Source: a virus
IMG/VR virus record: IMGVR_UViG_3300033571_012713
Coordinates: 1-64,000 of that record
Strand: one strand, 5' to 3'
DNA length: 64,000 nucleotides
The notes under the pieces are model-generated. The model worked only from the letters and a program-made list of their open reading frames with translations, searched no databases and was not told the DNA's origin. Every line of letters starts with the position of its first letter. The stretch's first letter is position 1. Shown here one piece after another: positions 33,801-44,511 of the stretch. The position numbers and the translations under genes were made by a program.

Positions 33801-36689
33801 TACTATATACAGTCTACGCTAATAGCTGATGGGTACAATATTGCCAGTGATGGAACCTTTGGTCCAAACACAAACACAGCTGTAAGATCTTTCCAACAAA
33901 AGTATGGACTTGGAGTAATTGATGGTCAAGTGGACTCTCAAACAAAGAGCGCTCTTGCCTATTTTTGGATAAAAAAGAATGATGAAGGAAAACTAGATTC
34001 AGAAAAAACAAAAATCAAAAATTATTTTGAGAGCAGAAAAAAACCAGGTATAGCAGAAAAAATTATTGCCTTTGTAGACAAAGCAATACAATTTGCGGAT
34101 CCAAAAGAAGTTTCAAAAACTGGAGCCATTAGAAGAATTAGTTATACAGATTCTAAAAAAGCTCCTTCTGAAATAGAAGCAACTATTTATTTAAAAATAC
34201 CAGCATCTGTTTTGAACGCAAAGTTTATAGAAAGTATTGAGATAAAGGCTGGTAGAGCAAAACTTTATGTTGACAGCATTATTCTTAGTGCTAAAGATTA
34301 CGATATTACAACTGGATTAGGTCAATTCCTTATAGACGACCTTTCATCTTCTTGGCTAAATTCAAAAGATCTTTCTGGAAGAAAGACTGTTGAAATACCA
34401 GCTACTGAGGCACAAGATTTTCCACTTGATGGAGTTTCTGGGACTGGTTGGAAATATCTTATACTCAAAGTAAGAGGTTCACAACTTCCAGTAAATAAAT
34501 ATGGAACTGGAAAAGGAATTTTTATAGAGGGAGTTTGGTTCTGGTGTCAAGTCGACCAGAATAATCCTGGAAATGGTGGAGGAAATACACCTCCACCACA
34601 AGTCACCGTCAACGCCAATGTGTATGCGGATGTATATTTTGATTATACAAAGAATAATATAACTACAGCTAATTCACCGCAGTCTACATCATTTACATCT
34701 GCAACAGTTAGATCTTTAACAAATTTGTATGTTTCAAGAATATACGAAGTCTTAACCGATAGCACGGAAAGAGAATTTGCATACACTTCTGTATCAGATA
34801 ACTCAATAATTCCAGGAAGAATTATTCCGATATCTACTTCAGATTATGAGACTACAGCAGTTGCAAACTATGATAAAGTTAAATTTAAAATGCAGGAAGC
34901 ATCGATAGAAAGTAGCGCAGCAACAATTAGTAATTTTGCAGTTGCAGAAACGGGATCAACTCCATCAACAACTCATCAATACATTAACTACATAACAAGA
35001 TCTATAACGAATACCCAAAGTGCAAACCAATATACAATTCAAACCACTTATGATTTAAACATATCAGCACTCTCCTCCACCACACAGTATGGAGGAGAGC
35101 AGGTTCTTGGAGAACACAGACATTTATATGTTGCTAACCTAAGAACAAATCAGAATCCAGCCCTGGCAGTAAGTCCAATAAACAAAAATTCAATCAATTA
35201 CATAGATGGGATTGTTTGTTTTAGTGATGCAAACGGCAGACCGGTTGGTTTTCCTAATTTTATAACAGCAAGTTCTTCTTCTGATACGTCATCTGTAAAC
35301 ATTACAAATATATCAATACAAACTAATAACAATTTTAATAGCCAAGGAATTATATATGGTTTTTATGATCTATCAAGTAGAAAGTTTTTAGGGCAAAACA
35401 TTTCGTACGCAGAATATGAAGAAAGAAATGGTCCAGAAAATGTTTACATAGGAGCTATAGCAACTGATTATGACGGGAATACAGTTAGTGACGATATTGA
35501 TTTTACAGGTTTTTCTGCAATACCGGTTTCTACTTTACAGGTTCCAAATAAAATAATATCTCCAATATACAATGTTTACATGGATGAAAAAGTTGCTATT
35601 AAAGTTATTACTCCTCAGTCATCTTTGGATAAAAGAGATCCATGGTATGTTTCTGTAACATCTGGATCTTTTAATAAAAATATTGAGGTTAATCCTCACA
35701 TTATACAAAACGATGACATATTATGGATGTCAAAGTATCACAACGAAGTATCAAATAAAATACAAACTAAGGCGTTTTATGATACAACATACTACAATAA
35801 TGTAGGGTGGTCTCAAATTTTAGGTCAACCATATATAGACGTTGTAGATGAAATACCTGATTTAATTGATTCAAGAACAATTAGGCTGCGACAAGTTCCA
35901 TTTGCAAATATACATGAACCATCTGATGATCCTGAGTATTTTTCTTCACCAATAAAACCATTCGTATTCATAGACATAAAAGAGAATGGACAATGGAGAA
36001 GATTAAAATTCTCTGAGATTGATTCTTTTAATTCAAATTCTGGGATAGTGTATACTAAAGCAAATGTTATACCAAATGATCCAAGAGATATTAGGGTTAA
36101 GTATGCGGTTAAAGCAGCAGCAGTACCAATTAAAATAATAGATTCAAAAATTATTAAAATAAATCCATTTATATATAATTCTGAAATTGAATATAATAAA
36201 CCAATTTATATATATATGATACCTAGAAGTGTTCAGATCATTGGTTTTGAAGCAGCTCAAAGGGCAAATAACGATATTTATGAAATAGATGAAACAATTA
36301 AATTAACTAATGATAATAGAATATTTAATCCAACTCATCCAAAATACAATCCTTTTGCACAGCTATTAGCTACTATATATGTTATAAATGAAAGTCTATT
36401 AGATACTTTAGAGCTTCAAGACCTAAGATTAAAGGGTGGCGGAATAAAGTATGACGCAAATCTGATAGAATTGATGCAGCAGCATCCTGAAGCAAAGTCT
36501 TTCTGGGACATTAGTGGACCAAGAGGATTTGCATACAGCAGCGGAGGATACGTGATCGTAAGATTGCCTGCGCAATTAAATAATTACATGAGTGAATCAG
36601 CCATTAGGGAAATAGTAAGATCTTCTCTAACTGCTGGTGTAATCTTTGAGTTACAAGATTATTCTGGCCAATCATGGAAGGAAAGTTAA
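30852..36689 (+). CDS. Very long tail/baseplate protein with peptidoglycan-binding domain, 1,945 aa
   Basis: ATG 30852 follows a 21-base gap. This is one uninterrupted frame with no in-frame CGG. Most of the protein is beta-rich, Ser/Asn/Tyr-rich and typical of tail periphery proteins. At about residues 980-1,035 (bases 33790-33960) a type-1 peptidoglycan-binding domain is recognisable: YYIQSTLIADGY, SDGTFGPNTNTAVRSFQQKY, VIDGQVDSQTKSAL, i.e. the usual 'dG.fG..T...v..fQ' repeat. A Gly/Pro-rich linker (NPGNGGGNTPPPQ) at about 34560-34600 separates N- and C-terminal halves. The domain implies that this particle protein contacts the cell wall. It may be a wedge or side-tail protein; the exact homolog is not recognised. 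Confidence 0.75.
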   Translation: MKKFNNNIENSNEKKIKKGLTLPSDAINLGYIKTEDVTPGSSLVVIDSSTAIKENVLEFKNKQSSVLANEVGMLYDPITGSTRFPTENVYVSDFRASEPVDTKYVDVIKLNQNTFGKLSSSDYYHSYYVSRYFTAQENVKGSSINFIDYGNRRIASLENSLDTQRKSRASLNISINDIYVTYADGSPYVDQSGKKKYDIFLESYNEKRISQFDRICRIIVLIEDPNPSNLILVYPKLELTSDLEIINENIKHSEQINAVPLFTKEGEETFAVDVAARYNKTFATKSSEKLEDMFSTGGAFDSRGFNIYVNRKALPDNRSYEVFNWRIIGKVKRTLDYANRIDGSSNGSDRSAGIIKAAVIKSNTKESYVEHHKIFGKFNSQNNPINIYNYVFTNPIADARQIQKTNSDDTYWTVDLSTITTAQARSFDILVLVINENTNITTYVEKIRDFINSGGCLFIESEGTSISDSVKSIFPVVPGSLQSGVATGSLTYNRSESSIYSELNLKSENQSWDISASEFDAGYGVYGLINNSGNALKALPTNFSNNSVVSNSVGPVIAQFKKNSQETSSITAGNIIINTVGINKKAGADYLQSTSPNASGANTSFTLLTSDSEGPLKFFYNSMISGITSKYYTTSNAANTFTQTLTLPTLFHATSWKTDWCLNGPTSNDNNPYNDILIKNDDIDEYALYNIYREQNGDLFRILGPKNYKQIFLEDFNRSLPSQYAEVYASSGEDVIEYYVEFTNSTISPKVGTIMQGPVYSGITTPYKTYKLTLDEANQIPTFKTSTISLPFNVPRDFGQFYISDRYRLVENRVINQPNVINDNIYNYQYNFKTSWNKVVSSESSLSVDISHRISFRIKIPITYQRAATSNNPGTDTEASNSDQSKIIYWEFSQEAFSSSKATVVGVTGAVYPGSVSAIMGIKIPETYAVRQDLVDYEKSHNFTVRGYKDEWNHYPYTGDIDITGENRQYSVNSEDLQTGDYVYYIQSTLIADGYNIASDGTFGPNTNTAVRSFQQKYGLGVIDGQVDSQTKSALAYFWIKKNDEGKLDSEKTKIKNYFESRKKPGIAEKIIAFVDKAIQFADPKEVSKTGAIRRISYTDSKKAPSEIEATIYLKIPASVLNAKFIESIEIKAGRAKLYVDSIILSAKDYDITTGLGQFLIDDLSSSWLNSKDLSGRKTVEIPATEAQDFPLDGVSGTGWKYLILKVRGSQLPVNKYGTGKGIFIEGVWFWCQVDQNNPGNGGGNTPPPQVTVNANVYADVYFDYTKNNITTANSPQSTSFTSATVRSLTNLYVSRIYEVLTDSTEREFAYTSVSDNSIIPGRIIPISTSDYETTAVANYDKVKFKMQEASIESSAATISNFAVAETGSTPSTTHQYINYITRSITNTQSANQYTIQTTYDLNISALSSTTQYGGEQVLGEHRHLYVANLRTNQNPALAVSPINKNSINYIDGIVCFSDANGRPVGFPNFITASSSSDTSSVNITNISIQTNNNFNSQGIIYGFYDLSSRKFLGQNISYAEYEERNGPENVYIGAIATDYDGNTVSDDIDFTGFSAIPVSTLQVPNKIISPIYNVYMDEKVAIKVITPQSSLDKRDPWYVSVTSGSFNKNIEVNPHIIQNDDILWMSKYHNEVSNKIQTKAFYDTTYYNNVGWSQILGQPYIDVVDEIPDLIDSRTIRLRQVPFANIHEPSDDPEYFSSPIKPFVFIDIKENGQWRRLKFSEIDSFNSNSGIVYTKANVIPNDPRDIRVKYAVKAAAVPIKIIDSKIIKINPFIYNSEIEYNKPIYIYMIPRSVQIIGFEAAQRANNDIYEIDETIKLTNDNRIFNPTHPKYNPFAQLLATIYVINESLLDTLELQDLRLKGGGIKYDANLIELMQQHPEAKSFWDISGPRGFAYSSGGYVIVRLPAQLNNYMSESAIREIVRSSLTAGVIFELQDYSGQSWKES

Positions 36690-36690
36690 A

Positions 36691-39309
36691 ATGAAAAATA
36701 AATTACCTTCTTATATAGATTCATATTCTTTTGGTTCTAGAAAAATATATTCTGATTTAATAATAGAGGCAAAAAAAGATAAAAGAAATATATCTGATAT
36801 AGCTAAAAAGTTGGTCAACTCAAGTGCCTTAAATAGGTATGTTGGGATAGGTGTTCAACCCTATACAAATGGAAGCGTTGATACATTTATTGACTTTTTT
36901 AGAAATATGAATATTGAAACAGTAAACTACTTTGATTCAATGAATCTTATAGGTTCAACTCTTAATAGTATGATTGATGTTCTTGGTTCCGAAGTCGCAA
37001 AACTGGAAAAAAATATTAAAGAATTAGAAATATATGTTGATAATTTTTCTTTTATTTCTGGAGAAGATGACTTATTTAATGGATCTTTTGTAGAGACTTT
37101 TTCTGATGATTCTAATTTGTTTAAAAATGATAATTATTTTGAAAGATATAAAGATAGAGATGGATCTTATTTTCTAGACAATGAAATAGCAATGGTAGAT
37201 GTTGTTTCTGGAACCATGAAAAATGGAAACAGTTTTTTAACTGTACAAAAAAATCCAACTATAAAAGACTATAAAAATAATTACAGTTCGTACATATCTT
37301 CTTCTTCTAGTTTAGAAAATATGTTTTCTGATAACTCTTTTAAATCATGGAATGTAACAATCAAATCACCAACAATATTAAGATCTAGAATTACAGATTT
37401 TGAATCTGATGTTGGCTATGATTACTCACAGATATCTGGAGCAAATGCTAGCGTTGTGTTTGACTTTGATTCAACACAAAGAATAAACTGCATTAGAGTA
37501 GCGCCAAATATGGGTGTAGACTTTCAGGTAGTACAAGTTATTCTATATCCACTGGGGATAGATCAAGGTAATAAAACATTGGTTTTAGATTCTCCTATTT
37601 TGGTAGATTCTGTTAAAGATATTTCTTTTGAAGAAAGAACAGTTAAATCTGTTAAACTAATTTTTAATCAACCAAGATATAAAAGAATACAACTAACCGC
37701 TTCTTCCTCAGAACAACAGGCAAAAATATTCAATGATTACATATCTAAAATAAGAGAAGCTAGAAAAAATAGTCACGACAAACTCCAAGATATTGTTTAT
37801 TCATATTTTTTAATAAGAAATAATATAGCGTATCAAAATAGTGACCCAAGATATGTGCAGACAATGTATACATATAGATACCCATGTTCTGAAACAGAGC
37901 CAGTTTATGGGTCTTTAAGTGAATTTTTATCTGATAAAAAATCATTCATAGAATTAGATGCTAAAAACAAGTTTAGTTCAAACAACCCAGTAACTATTTT
38001 CGTTGAATCAATTGTTTCATATGTTCTTGGCTCCAAGTATAGAATGTCTCCATCGGTTTATATATCAACTAAAAATTCTTTTAATCCATTAAAAGTTTCA
38101 GATATTGATCATAACGGAGCGCTTCCTATCTCTGGTTACAATCAACCATATTCCCAATCTTCACATAGTGAATCTCAAATGATAGCAACCTCTAGCCTAT
38201 CTGATCTGCATGGCCAATTATTCAATAATGATATAACTGGATCTTACGAATACTCAATGTCAATTAAAAGTATTAAATTTGGTAGCGTAATTAACAGTTC
38301 ACCTTCAAACTCAAATGTTGGAAATAATCTGAGGCAGTCAAAAACATTCTTTATTTCAAGAAGAATACAAACTGGTGGCTATATAGGAGCGCTAAAAATT
38401 AAGTCAGTTAATGAAATTCCTAAATCAACAAATTCAAATCTAGACTTAAAAGATACTGCATCAATAGAATACTCTGTGACTATCGCACAAGATGCTTCAG
38501 AAGACTCCGCTTGGATTCCCATTCTTCCGTATGGGGAAAACTCCGTAACGACAGAAATGCTGATGCCTACCCTAGGAAACGGTAGGTGTAGACTAAGATT
38601 TGCAGCAGTTTTTTCTAGCCTTATTGTTTACGAAAACGGAAAAAGAATACCAATGTCTAGGATGGCAGCAGACGGAACATCTTTTGGTAGGATAATTACA
38701 ATATCATCTTTTGACCCATCTAAAACATACATTGCTAGTTACAAGGTTGATAGACAGATAACTGATCCAAACATAGTAGATTTTTCTTTAGTTTCTGGTC
38801 AAGCTTTTTATTCTAGAATAATATTTGATGAGAATGGCACAGGAGAACCATTGTCTACTCAGGGTTCAGAAAATAAAGCAACCCTTACATATGATCCTTA
38901 TATAGATTATTCAAAGTTTTCAGTAGATTATTCATATTCTGATGTAACTGGAATGAATTATAATGGCACTAGAGATCAATATCGTCCTGTGCAAGTTAAG
39001 TTAGAAAATGGATCTTACGCAATCAATTTAACTAACTATCTTCCAAATAGAAATGTAAAATATGCACTGCCTAGCTTGGGAAGTTCTCAAATATACTTTA
39101 TTCAGCAGGGGCGAAATCTGGTTTTTAGTCAATCTGTTAAAAACTTTAGGGCAATATATGAATATATTCCAGAAAATATGAGATACAAAATTGTAATAAG
39201 AAGTTTTGATAGCGATATAGAATCAAGCGCGTACGTAGATAATTTTGTGTTAAAATATCAGATTAAGAAAACAGATAGTTTTTCTGACAAACTCTTGAAA
39301 GTAGTATAA
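36691..39309 (+). CDS. Beta-rich tail/baseplate protein, 872 aa
   Basis: The start is placed at ATG 36691, one base after the previous TAA and behind AAGGAAAG (36678-36685), instead of the in-frame ATG at 36646, which would overlap the upstream gene by 44 bases. The N-terminal 110 residues are helical (SDIAKKLVNSSALNRYVGIG), the rest beta-rich with a region around bases 37380-37680 (FESDVGYDYSQISGANASVV, INCIRVAPNMGVDFQV) that resembles galactose-binding, discoidin-like sandwiches seen in the next genes too. No catalytic motif is seen. It is probably a paralog of the two following proteins and part of the same baseplate assembly. Confidence 0.65.
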   Translation: MKNKLPSYIDSYSFGSRKIYSDLIIEAKKDKRNISDIAKKLVNSSALNRYVGIGVQPYTNGSVDTFIDFFRNMNIETVNYFDSMNLIGSTLNSMIDVLGSEVAKLEKNIKELEIYVDNFSFISGEDDLFNGSFVETFSDDSNLFKNDNYFERYKDRDGSYFLDNEIAMVDVVSGTMKNGNSFLTVQKNPTIKDYKNNYSSYISSSSSLENMFSDNSFKSWNVTIKSPTILRSRITDFESDVGYDYSQISGANASVVFDFDSTQRINCIRVAPNMGVDFQVVQVILYPLGIDQGNKTLVLDSPILVDSVKDISFEERTVKSVKLIFNQPRYKRIQLTASSSEQQAKIFNDYISKIREARKNSHDKLQDIVYSYFLIRNNIAYQNSDPRYVQTMYTYRYPCSETEPVYGSLSEFLSDKKSFIELDAKNKFSSNNPVTIFVESIVSYVLGSKYRMSPSVYISTKNSFNPLKVSDIDHNGALPISGYNQPYSQSSHSESQMIATSSLSDLHGQLFNNDITGSYEYSMSIKSIKFGSVINSSPSNSNVGNNLRQSKTFFISRRIQTGGYIGALKIKSVNEIPKSTNSNLDLKDTASIEYSVTIAQDASEDSAWIPILPYGENSVTTEMLMPTLGNGRCRLRFAAVFSSLIVYENGKRIPMSRMAADGTSFGRIITISSFDPSKTYIASYKVDRQITDPNIVDFSLVSGQAFYSRIIFDENGTGEPLSTQGSENKATLTYDPYIDYSKFSVDYSYSDVTGMNYNGTRDQYRPVQVKLENGSYAINLTNYLPNRNVKYALPSLGSSQIYFIQQGRNLVFSQSVKNFRAIYEYIPENMRYKIVIRSFDSDIESSAYVDNFVLKYQIKKTDSFSDKLLKVV

Positions 39310-39312
39310 ATT

Positions 39313-41890
39313 ATGGCACAAGTATCACCAAATACGTCAACATATGATTCAGCCGTATATAAGATTTCAAATTTTTTTGATAGATATTATAATAATGAAT
39401 TTAAAACTCATGAAGATTTTATTAACGAATATCAAAAACTACTAAGTGAAGTCGAAGGTGCAGCTTCGGGGGTTATAACTCAGTACAATCCGCTGGTTAG
39501 GCGGACAGGTTCCGACCTCAAATCAAATATTAAAATACTCAGCAGATATTACAGCGGATTCCGCCATAGTTTCCAGGCAGATAGATTACCTAGCTGCTAA
39601 AACAATTTCTGCATACAATCTTTTTAGTTCTGAGATAGCTAAAGAATCTAATTTTCTTGAAAAAATAAATTCAAAAGTAAAAGTATTACAATTATACTCA
39701 AAGAGTTTTAGTGACGACGTGTATTACTATGGGGACTCATTTGATAACTTAGAAAAAGTTGATACTACCACTAATTACAGTATGCCGATAGCTGATGTGG
39801 TAAACGGATCACTTTCCCTTCCTGTCGTAGCAGGATCAAAATGGGCTGCAGACAATGTTTATATTAAAGAAAAAGACCAAAATAATAATATAGTATCAAA
39901 TGGCATTTTAGGGAATAGCCATATGGCTTATTTTAATGGCCAACAAAGTTCAACTACGCTACCTCAAACGGCTTCTGAATATAAGTACTTCTTTGAAAGA
40001 ACACTATCTTCATCTGTTACAGACGCAATCAGAGATGATTCACCAAATACATATTTTGAATACGAAAAATTTAATATATCAAATTTAAATGGATCTGATT
40101 TTGATTATGAGTTTAAACACAGAAACATTATTAATAATCAAAATACATTTATTCCATGGTCTACTAATGATAACAGCCCACTTGTTATGGAACTTGTCTT
40201 AGAAAAAAGAAGTCCATATATAGCTAACTCTATAAAGGTGACGCCATTTTTTGGCCATGAAGAATCTGCGGTTCAGTCAATCTTACTAAAAGAAGTCAAT
40301 GTATATACTTCTGACTCAAGTTTTCCTCAAGTAGAAAATGTTTTACAAAAACCAATAAACATAGGTTCATCTGTAGTCCCTGCCGCAGATGTTGATATTA
40401 ACTATTATTTTTTTAAAGAAGCTAATATAGATTTTTCAGAAAGAAGAGTATCAAAAATATCATTAAAGTTTGAACAAAGCCAATCCGTAGGCGTAACAAT
40501 CAAACATGTTTACTGGGATGTTTCTTCTGTTAGAACAAGTTACCAATTTCAATTAGATGAAACAATTAGATTAAACAGGCAAAACATAAACCTGACATCG
40601 GCAGTAAGTTTAATACCAAATACAAGATCATCCTGGTCGGCAAATGCAAGATTTAATCCAAACTTAGTGTATGCAGATCCAAAAGTTTCAGAAGTATCTG
40701 GTATAGAAAACTCTGTTTCAAGATTAATGAACCCAATCGCCAATACCATATTTAATCAAATATCAACAAATTTAACTCAAGCAGTTTCTATCATCGCTAA
40801 AAAAGAAGTTGTTTATGATTATTATGTTATGAAAGTTTTAGACAAAAGAACTGGAACAACCGCAAACCCTGTTTACAAATATCTAGAAATTCCAGACTCA
40901 AGTGGAATAGGCTTCAAGCCGATTACAACAGGAACGGTTATTCCTTTTCCGGGAGCAACACCAGTAACGGAATGGCAATACGAATTATCTTTAGCTCCCA
41001 GCGGTGCAACTCCTTTTGTTACTTGGTGGCCAGCAACGCATAAGTTATACGGCAATACTGCAATTAGAGAAGAAACAAAGAAGTTTCTGTCATCTACTGA
41101 CATAAACGATCCAGTAATTGGTTCAAGACTTTTACCATACGCCGCAACTCCAAACTACGCATCAATTGCAGCTACCCCATATCAAAATTTTGGAATTACC
41201 GAAGAAGCTTTTGACTGGTGGATGACAAAGTATAAACTTACAGGAGTGCATAAACAAGACTTCTATAAAGGTACCGCAACCCCAGCATACTACTTGGGAA
41301 ATTACAAAGTTACAGACAGCGAAATATTGTCAGAAAAACAACAGGTAGTAGCTAATCCGAATTTTATTTATAATATAAATTTAAATAAAAAGTACGAGAT
41401 ATTAAAAGATGGAGATATATACAATGGCCAAAGATTGAATGTAAGAAGATGGTCAATTGGATTAAGGGATCTTAAAATACAAAGCAATTCTTATCAAACA
41501 ATGGCAGAAGTTATATCTAAACCATTTAACTTTCCATATCCAATAGAGTTTTTAATGCTTAACTCAGAATACTTTATACCAGCTGAGTACGCTTCGCAGC
41601 AAATAAATCAAAACAATAGGTACTTGTCTTACTATATATCAATAGATGATGGTGGCGAATGGCTGCCAATATCTCCTGTTGAAGATCCTTTTAATCAATC
41701 TATACCAGAAATATACGCGTTTGGTCAAAATGCTTCCGCAGAAACAAGAATACCAGGAGTTGCGTATGTTTTAAATACTCCTAACATAACATCTGTTAGA
41801 GTAAAAATCCAGATAGAAAGACCATCTTTTGTAAGTGGAACTCCAATTGTAAAATCATACCAGTTGGCAGCAAAGGTTAAAAGATCATGA
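39313..41890 (+). CDS. Tail/baseplate protein with discoidin-like sandwich and ATP motifs (858 aa), +1 shift at CGG 39502
   Basis: ATG 39313 to CGG 39502 gives 63 residues of helical sequence (FFDRYYNNEFKTHEDFINEY). The unshifted frame is lost at 39600; skipping C gives GQVPTSNQILKYSADITADS and a frame open to TGA 41888-41890. The middle portion (about 40120-40530) is a beta sandwich like that of the upstream paralog (SPYIANSIKVTPFFGHEESA). Five [A]TP tripeptides sit within a 380-base stretch at about 40950-41290 (GATPVTEW, GATPFVTW, AATPNYAS, AATPYQNF, TATPAYYL). The C-terminus shows ISIDDGGEWLPISPVED, repeated in similar form in the next two proteins. The next gene starts inside this stop (ATGA). 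Confidence 0.72.
39502..39504 (+). other. +1 recoding site 8 (CGG, then GGA)
   Basis: In-frame CGG after AGG at residue 64 of 858. Skipping C gives GGA CAG GTT. A nearby CGG at 39555, out of phase in the shifted frame (GCG GAT), causes no break. Confidence 0.88.
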
Positions 41891-44107
41891 TAGAAGATAT
41901 TCAAAAAAGAAGATTCCTTAATAATCTCTATAAACTCGCGTATGCCTACGGAAATAGAATAGATGAAGAAACCGTAAAGGATGAGTATGCGGCTTATTTT
42001 AGACAAAATCCACCTGGTGCGCCCATGTCATTGGAGCCAGAAAATTTAAGATCACAAAATATAATAAACATAGACTTCATTAACCATATGATGGCTATGT
42101 CTATATTTAATATGGACGTACTTTATGATGCAGTGTTTGAATCAGTTGAAGATCTATTTTCAATAGTTACTTCTTTAAACGCAAGGATAGACTCCCTTAG
42201 GTCTAGAAGAGCTTCTTTAGAGAATAAAATAGATGATCATATATTTTCTATTACCAATAGTGATGGATACTTTGCTTCTATATCTGAGCAGTTCACAGAT
42301 TTAAGTGGAATTGATACAAAATTTTCAAATGCGTTCTTTGATCAGGATGCTAGATGCGTAACACTCCCCGTTATTGCATCAAGCCGGATTTAACAATTTT
42401 GGAAACAATACATCTAGATCTAACGATGTTTCTTATTCAATCTATTTAAATGGAACCGTTGTACAACAGTCTGCCCCAGCTGGGCAAACATCATCATTAA
42501 TGTTTGATGGACTATCAGACACATACTGGACAAGTACATATGCAGCAACAAGCCCAGGAGTAGTCACTCTTAAGCTAGACGTTAGATCACTTTCTGCGTC
42601 AGCAATATCAAAGATATATGGAAGACTTGTTTCAGAAAAGCCTTCAAAAATAATTTTACAAATAGCAGACTCCACAACAAATACTGGAGAACCAAAAGTT
42701 TTCACAGCACAATCAGAAGAAGATCATGATAATTTTGTCTTTAATTTTCAAAGCACAACGTTAAGTTCAATATCAATTTTTATTATAAAAAACGAACCAG
42801 ATAGAATGGTCACATCTTCTGGCTCAACCGTCTATGAGTATGATTTTTCAATCAGGGAACTCGCAATATCAGGACCATATTATGATACTTCGGCAACATA
42901 TGTGTCATACCCAATTACAATTAACTCTACTGATAACACTAAATATACAATTGATAGGGTCTCTCTTGACGCACAAGTTCAGTCCGGTTTACAGAGTTCT
43001 ATAGATTTCTTTATCGCCCAAGATAATCCAGACGCTTTAACTGTAGATGATTTTGATTGGAGACCAATTTCTCCAGAAAACTTTGCTAACAAAATTAATC
43101 CAAACTTTATTGATTTTAATGGATCTAATTTAGAATATTTAAATATAGTGAACTCAAGCAGTGTTGGATCTTCAGCTAGAAACATCCAATATTTTGACGA
43201 AAGTCCAACAAGAAATATTCCTGGCTTTGAGAATATATCTTTATATAGAATAGCAAAACTTAATTCAGAAAAAGATTACATAGAACCAATCATACTAGAA
43301 GGAACTAACAGATACTCATGGTATAGGGTTCCTTATATCCAGGGATTATCTAGAGATAATCAAAGATGGAAGAATCAGATTCTAAGTGGAGCAGATACTA
43401 CAGTGCAGGTAATAGAATCCAATAATACAATTTCAAGTTCAAGCTCTTTCTGGACAGCTCCCAACCTGGATTCTGGGGGAAGCGTATATATATCATTAGA
43501 TATTTTATGTCCACAGGACATTACTTTTGAAAAAACATTTTCAAAAGATGATCAAAATTCATCTTTGTGGGATGTTTCAATATACCTAAATGGAAGCCTT
43601 ATTTCTACCATATCAAACCAGATAAACACTGCAAATATATTGTGGAATCTTAAAAAAGGAAAAAATAATATAGCAATATTAATTGATGCAGCACCAAAAA
43701 ATGCTGGCGAAACATACGGTGGACTAAGTGGATCTATTACCTTGTTACAGCAAGCCAGAATAAATCAGTATGGTTACATATATCAAAATTATCTGTCTAG
43801 TATAAATAAGTATATGTTAAGAGATAGTAATTCAGTTCTAAATAATGTTTTTTCTATTATAGAAATAGATACAGAAAAATATATAGTTTCTAATAAAAAG
43901 ATTCTTCCAGATTCAAGAATATATTTTTATAATAATAATTCTACTTTTAATACAGTAAATTCAATTAGAGTTAAAGCAGAAATGAGAAGGCCATTGAGGG
44001 ATTCTAAATCAACCCCAATGCTAACTTCTTATAGACTAAAATTTAAGAGATCAGAAACTATAGCAGATTCAATATCTATATCTGCATCTGATGCATTCGG
44101 AGGATAA
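41887..44107 (+). CDS. Tail/baseplate protein, discoidin-like (739 aa), +1 shift at CGG 42385
   Basis: ATG 41887 overlaps the previous TGA. The first 166 residues are helical (MIEDIQKRRFLNNLYKLAYA, then SIVTSLNARIDSLRSRRASL, a likely coiled coil). At CGG 42385 the unshifted frame stops within two codons (ATT TAA). Skipping C gives GFNNFGNNTSRSNDVSYSIY and runs to 44107. The C-terminal part has two beta-sandwich regions and a hinge resembling F5/8 type C modules (SPGVVTLKLDVRSLSASAI; SSSFWTAPNLDSGGSVYISL). No catalytic motif. Likely paralogous to the genes on either side and part of the same peripheral baseplate or tail-fibre complex. Confidence 0.72.
42385..42387 (+). other. +1 recoding site 9 (CGG, then GGA)
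   Basis: In-frame CGG after AGC at residue 167 of 739. Skipping C gives GGA TTT AAC. TAA follows two codons later in the unshifted frame (42391-42393). Confidence 0.88.
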
Positions 44108-44109
44108 TC

Positions 44110-44502
44110 ATGTCACCATATATGTATAACGAATTCGATAACACAAAAAACATTGTACAGCCTCAATTTATTAGATATAGAAATATTTATAGGGGCCCAA
44201 GAAATAGTCAAAAAGAAAATTTAGAACAAGATTCTTTTATCCAAGATGTTGAAAAGTTAAAAAAAAGAATAGTAAATGCCGAAGGAATCATAAAAACAAT
44301 GACAGCTGCCTTCTACTTCCATAAAGCAGCTACGCCTAATACTTTAGACTCAACTCCATTTTTTTCGGCTAGTTTTTGGTACTATAATGACGAATCTCAA
44401 ACTCCAGAAATTAATGGATCTACTTTAACTTTAAGTGACACAGTGGAGATATCTAGCAGACTTTTTAGAATTATGAAGAAAATAAATAGAATGGAAAATT
44501 AG
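44110..44502 (+). CDS. Small tail-module protein, 130 aa, unknown
   Basis: ATG 44110 lies two bases after the previous stop. A helical central segment (FIQDVEKLKKRIVNAEGIIK) is followed by a beta-rich end with two close [AS]TP motifs (KAATPNTLDSTPFFSASF), the same motif that peppers the larger tail proteins. No family recognised. Context and motif indicate a particle protein. Confidence 0.6.
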   Translation: MSPYMYNEFDNTKNIVQPQFIRYRNIYRGPRNSQKENLEQDSFIQDVEKLKKRIVNAEGIIKTMTAAFYFHKAATPNTLDSTPFFSASFWYYNDESQTPEINGSTLTLSDTVEISSRLFRIMKKINRMEN

Positions 44503-44511
44503 GAGACCAAA

